Shown one piece after another: positions 59,711 through 64,000 of a stretch of 64,000 nucleotides of DNA. This DNA is from Heliocidaris erythrogramma (taxonomy: Eukaryota; Echinodermata; Echinoidea; Camarodonta; Echinometridae). Both the position numbers and the translations under genes were made by a program. The stretch is taken from assembly GCA_025617745.1 (NCBI GenBank), contig CM046853.1:59543233-59607232 (forward strand), written 5' to 3'. The notes below the pieces were generated by a model that did not search any database, was not told the origin of the DNA, and saw only the letters and a program-made list of their open reading frames with translations. Each line of letters opens with the position of its first letter. The first letter of the stretch is position 1.

Positions 59711-60776
59711 GTGAGTTTTAAAGGGATATATCACACTTTATGTGTTTCTTTCTAACTTTTACTACTGATAACTGTACATGAGATCTTATTACTTAGTGAA
59801 GAATACCCAGAAGTGGATTTTACTCTATCATTGTGCAAAGAGTAAGATATCAGCTGAGAAATTCAACAAACATGGTAATCTCAAATGAAAGAAAGAATTC
59901 AATGCTTTCTGTTTAAGGACTTAGAAAAGGGTTACATAGAGGTTATCTATATGGTGTTATATGAGTTCCTGAATGAATCAACTCTGTGGTCATTTTTAAA
60001 GGAATATGTTGGTTTTTTTTGCTGGTGGATATGCTTCAACATTCATTACATTACATTCAACATTGAATTGGGAGGTAGCATTGAACTGCACTGCTTTTGA
60101 GACAATACCTTGGAATTTTACCCACGTATAGGCCTAATATTCAGGAATTCAAAAATACTGAAGCTGACATTTCAGAGTGACCCCGAAACTGTGAACTATC
60201 CTAGAGTAATGGATAATGACAGAGGAAGAGATTTTGTATTGAATTTAAACTGCACATAATAGTAGACAGAGGATAAGATCACCACTTTCAAACTCTGTAC
60301 GATACTTTTTAGAAAGAAATGGTGGTACATGCAGAATTTTTTGAAATTTCCTGGGGGAATTCAATATCATTTGTCAACCAATAAACACATTGCTTTTAGC
60401 CCCTTCTTTAATTGTATAAAATTAAATTGTACTTATAATGATTAGTATTTTCATGGACCTAAAAGCTCGATGATATTTTCATTTTACGTACCGGTAATAC
60501 TTTACAACAAGAAACTTATGCAGGCATTAAATTTTTGGCCAAGTTTGTGAGAGGTTCAGAGTTGCAAAAGTTTCATGAACAGGATCGGAAAGATTTGTGA
60601 AAAAAAAACTTTTGCGAGGGGATGAGATTTTCAAAAGTTTCATGCCGCAAAGTAATAAAATCACAATTGAACAACATAAAATTATTGCAATTCGCGAAAG
60701 TTGCTGGTTTAACAGTATTTCAATAGTCTTGTCGATTACCTAATGAAATGTGCGAACATTACAGGGACATATTATG

Positions 60777-60963
60777 CAGTGGCGTATCCAGCGCGCGCCT
60801 GTTGCGCCCCCCCCCCCTATTGGCCGTCGTTAAAAAAAATATATAGCACTATATAGCACTATTTTCCATCTCAGCCCTTCTTCAGAAGCAAACATTTCTC
60901 CCACATGACGGCGATCAATAATTCCTGGCGCCCCCCTATTGGGAAATCCTGGATACGCCGCTG
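60777..60963. mobile_element. hAT-like non-autonomous element in TIMP intron 1
   Basis: The left end CAGTGGCGTATCCAG and right end CTGGATACGCCGCTG are inverted with one mismatch. TATTATG flanks both sides (60770-60776 and 60964-60970). Ends of the CAGTGGCG type with a 7-8-bp duplication are typical of hAT MITEs. It contains an 11-base C run and ATATAGCACTATATAGCACT. Confidence 0.88.
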
Positions 60964-61276
60964 TATTATGTAATCTGAAAAGGATTTCTATGGGATGTAC
61001 AACAGGGTATTGGAACTGCATGGTCTTGAGTTGATTTCTCTAAAGTCTTTGCGATCGTGTTCATGCCATGAAATAACTGAATCATGACTAATACAACGCT
61101 AAATATTTGCAACTATACAAGTTTCTTGGGACAACAGCAGTGAGGGTTTACAACTCGCAAGTTTACCACTCGCAAGTTTTATGTCACAAAGTTTTTTTGT
61201 TTAGGGTATTTCTCACGCTCCATGAATATTGTGTGAATTTAGGTCACTTCTTGATTTTACAAGAACCACAAATGAA

Positions 61277-61400
61277 TTAACCCTTTGAATACTGAATTAT
61301 CAAATTCCCATAGGCTTAACACAGGGAACACTCGGTTCTAGAAGGCAACGGATTAACCCAATGACAACTGAATTTATGAATTCCGTACACTTTTACAGGG
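61277..61400. repeat. Old two-copy tandem duplication, period about 75 bp
   Basis: ATTAACCCTTTGAATACTGA at 61277 and ATTAACCCAATGACAACTGA at about 61352 start two diverged copies, both reaching an ACAGGG word. Confidence 0.55.
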
Positions 61401-63639
61401 TTACAAGAAAATATAAAGTTTTCAGAAAAGGGAATTGTTAAAATCAACTTTCAAAAAAAAGAACAAAGCAGTTCAACCTTGTAACTATCTTGTTTAAAAA
61501 GAAAACAAGTTTAATGTTGTTCACAGGAGAAAGTGGCTATGATTTTAAGAACAATCATAACTCTATGACAATGGGTTTGACTTGATTTATTTTCCACCAA
61601 TATTTGGAACATAAATACACGATGTCTGACAATCATAAACACCGCTGAGGGTTGAGCACCTTTGTACACTACAGCTCACAATAGCATTATATGCTTTAAT
61701 GTTAAAAAAAATTAAACCTGTATACTGAACAAACTTGTCTTTGGGCTTTTTTTCTTTGTTTAACCTTAAAAAGGTAATTTTTACAGCTTCAAACAGTTCT
61801 ACAACTTCTAAAATTGGTATTTGTGATTTAGTAAAATATATATTTCACTAAAGTAATGTAGAATAAAATATTTGAATCTTGTAAAGTAGACTTTAGATAA
61901 GACAACATATCACTTAAACTGAGTACTATATGCTGTACTTGAAAATATAAAATATTATTTCAATGGGACTATCATATCATTATCACACATACATAATCAA
62001 TTGTGAGTGCATGGGCAGGCATGTGACGTCAATGATCTAGCCAATTTCAATCTCTCCATACAAAAATATCTTGATTTCCAATTATCATTCATGTATTAAT
62101 GTTCCTTATCACCTGCACGTCTAGTCTCGTGCCAAAATCAATTTACATCTTAAAGGTACAATTTAACTTTTCAAAATGCATGTTGAAAACTCATTCCAAA
62201 AAGTGACAGGAAGGAAGAGTACATGGTCGGTGGCAATATGTTATGGAATCTCTTTGGAAAAAATCCTCTAGTTATGAAGATATCCACAATTTTCGGACTA
62301 TTTGTAATATTTAAAATAATTAGTTTTCCCTTAAGTTTACACTGTATACATATGCTTCATTCCTTTCCTTTTCTTCTTTCTTTGCTTTCTCTTTTAAAAA
62401 AAAATCCAGATATTTTATCTGCTCTGTTCAATTAAAGATGCCATCCCCAAAACATTTTATGATCAAGGATTTTGTGTAATGACCATTTCCTTTAAATTTC
62501 AAAATCCTTTATAAGGGGATCAATCACTAAAAATGATTTATATATCCTTAGAATACATAAAGTCATAAGCTAAAATCAAACGAAACAAAAATCAAAACAA
62601 AATAAAACTATAAGTGACATTCAAATGGTGAAGGATTAAAGAGCAGAAGCAATTTTTTTTTTAATATCAAGGCTTACAAGGATGTGTGGATGCTCATACA
62701 AGTACATCAACTCCTACTAACATTAAAATTTCAGTATTCAAAATTGCAATATCTCTCTTCATATTTAATATTTAAAGCTGATATTTTGCATATATATAGC
62801 ATACTGGCACGGAGCCCTAAATAAATAGAGTAAATATGTTTTTGTGATTTGTCCCCTTTGAGAGTTTGTCCATTCCACATTTAGAAACCATTGATACTGT
62901 CAATACATAGGAAAGGTTCGTGGTTACTGTTTCACCACACTCCCACAAGCATTTCCCAAACATTAGATCCAATTTCCTCATCTGACTATTCTTGCAGTCT
63001 CAATTGGCCTGAACGCAACAATGTTTTCAAAACACATCTAAAGCTTTCCGTAAAGCCAGCTTTGCCCTTTCCAAGGTAAATGCAACTAAAGTAATTTGCT
63101 CGCTTTCCTTGTTTGTTTTGCCCAGTTCCATGTCATGAATTTATATTAAGATAGATTGAATCTATATACTGCACATACTTAGCAACAAGATTTGGAAAAA
63201 AAACATATGCCACTTATTTTGACCAAACCAAGGATATGTGCCCAAAATTTGAATCAAGAATGTACTCAGAGACAAAAATCAGAGAAAGCATAATTTTGGC
63301 ACATATGACAGTTATTTCTGAAAATTCCCTGTAATGTTTTTCTCAGAAAATCATTTTAAAGAAGTGATTCATATCTTAAAATTGTAGCAGATTGTTGTCA
63401 AATAATCTGAAGCCAGAAAAGGAATTTTAACCCCTTGTGAGCAAACAAGATTGTAGATTATTATAAACAATTAATAGAGGGTGCAATTTTGATTTCAAAT
63501 GCTTTATTTTATTGATAAATAAGCACAAGTGATGCTGTTACCCATGATATGGATTGTTCCTTAAAAACTTTCTCCAGCAAAAATACCCACAATGCACAGT
63601 GAGTACTCGTTTTTCCAAAGGTCCATAATTCTGAAACAA

Positions 63640-63925
63640 AATTCCCATACAAGGGGGTTCATTATTCCAAATATGAAATAGGATTCATAATTTCAAACAT
63701 ATGTTGCATTACTCCGGAGGTTCAAAATTCTGAAAATGAAATAGGGTTCCTAATTCTGAAAATGAAACAGGGTTCCTAATGCTGAAAATGAAATACATGT
63801 AGGGTTCACAATTCTGAAAAAGAAATAGGATTTGTATTTCCGGAAATGTGAAAGGGTTCATAGTTCCGAAAAATGAAAGAGGGTTCATTATTTCAAAGGT
63901 TTGTAATTCAGAAAAATGATAAAAC
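63640..63925. repeat. 26-bp minisatellite (GGGTTCATAATTCTGAAAATG)
   Basis: At least eight diverged units of the form GGGTTC.TAATTCTGAAA.. ATGAAAT(A) occur with spacing 26 bp in the best-kept part and 30-32 bp elsewhere. It lies inside TIMP intron 1. Confidence 0.85.
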
Positions 63926-64000
63926 GTTGATGAGGTTTACGGTTCACCATGTGTGTGTAAGTCTTGAAAAGAACTGTAAGGTTGGAGAAGGATAGTAGAG

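Larger units (their letters stand above)
59711..64000 (+). other. TIMP intron 1 (continues past the window)
   Basis: It begins with the donor GTGAGT and shows no second TIMP exon: no IRAKFVG-like or VYTP.-like coding segment was recognised. It contains a hAT-like element, an old tandem duplication at 61277-61400 and a 26-bp minisatellite near the end. Confidence 0.7.

Noticed and set aside
1..64000. Viral or bacterial insert
   Set aside because: No capsid, polymerase or integrase-like frame and no prokaryotic gene density anywhere in the window.

Overview
This 64-kb window is AT-rich, intron-dominated animal DNA. There is no operon structure and no long open reading frame. Coding sequence appears only as short exons with GT/AG boundaries, set among palindromic transposon relics, a tRNA-derived SINE, minisatellites, GA/CT microsatellites and long G or C homopolymers. 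Together with the genes present, this points to a marine invertebrate deuterostome. An echinoderm such as a sea urchin is my best guess, but the species cannot be fixed from the sequence alone.

Two exons are clearly genic and both belong to the tissue inhibitor of metalloproteinases (TIMP) family. At 2732-2932 (+) is a terminal coding exon with a good splice acceptor, resembling the C-terminal exon of a TIMP, followed by a 3' UTR with a poly(A) signal at 4101-4106. At 59578-59710 (+) is a textbook TIMP first exon: a signal peptide, the mature N-terminal Cys-x-Cys with the third cysteine at position 13, and a phase-1 donor. The rest of that gene lies beyond the right edge. Upstream TIMP end and downstream TIMP start therefore lie head to tail about 56 kb apart, as in a tandem paralogue array. 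TIMPs are secreted, bind the catalytic zinc of matrix metalloproteinases through their N-terminal cysteine, and control extracellular-matrix turnover.

Between the two TIMP exons I find one credible candidate for an undescribed small gene: three spliced exons at 53.7-55.26 kb (+). They read through in frame as a 70-residue tryptophan-rich protein with one C-terminal membrane segment, and a poly(A) signal overlaps the end of the reading frame. Weaker exon-like reading frames lie at 4493-4672 (+) and 40234-40446 (-).

The rest is repeat landscape, and it is unusually rich in self-complementary DNA. It includes: (i) six copies of a ~70-bp hairpin with core GAGCCAGAAGGGCGTTAA; (ii) two copies of a 22-33-bp micro-hairpin, each flanked by a 7-bp direct repeat; (iii) several 300-680-bp fold-back elements with 3-bp direct repeats and internally reiterated end motifs; (iv) three hAT-like elements plus a 694-bp element with a 6-bp target duplication; (v) three copies of an element with a telomere-like TTAGGG core; (vi) an exact 100-bp tandem repeat (six full copies); (vii) a 1.4-kb 21-bp minisatellite; and (viii) a 26-bp minisatellite at the right end.

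Limits: everything here is by-eye reading. Small internal exons, especially on the minus strand, may have been missed, and repeat borders are approximate except where direct repeats define them.
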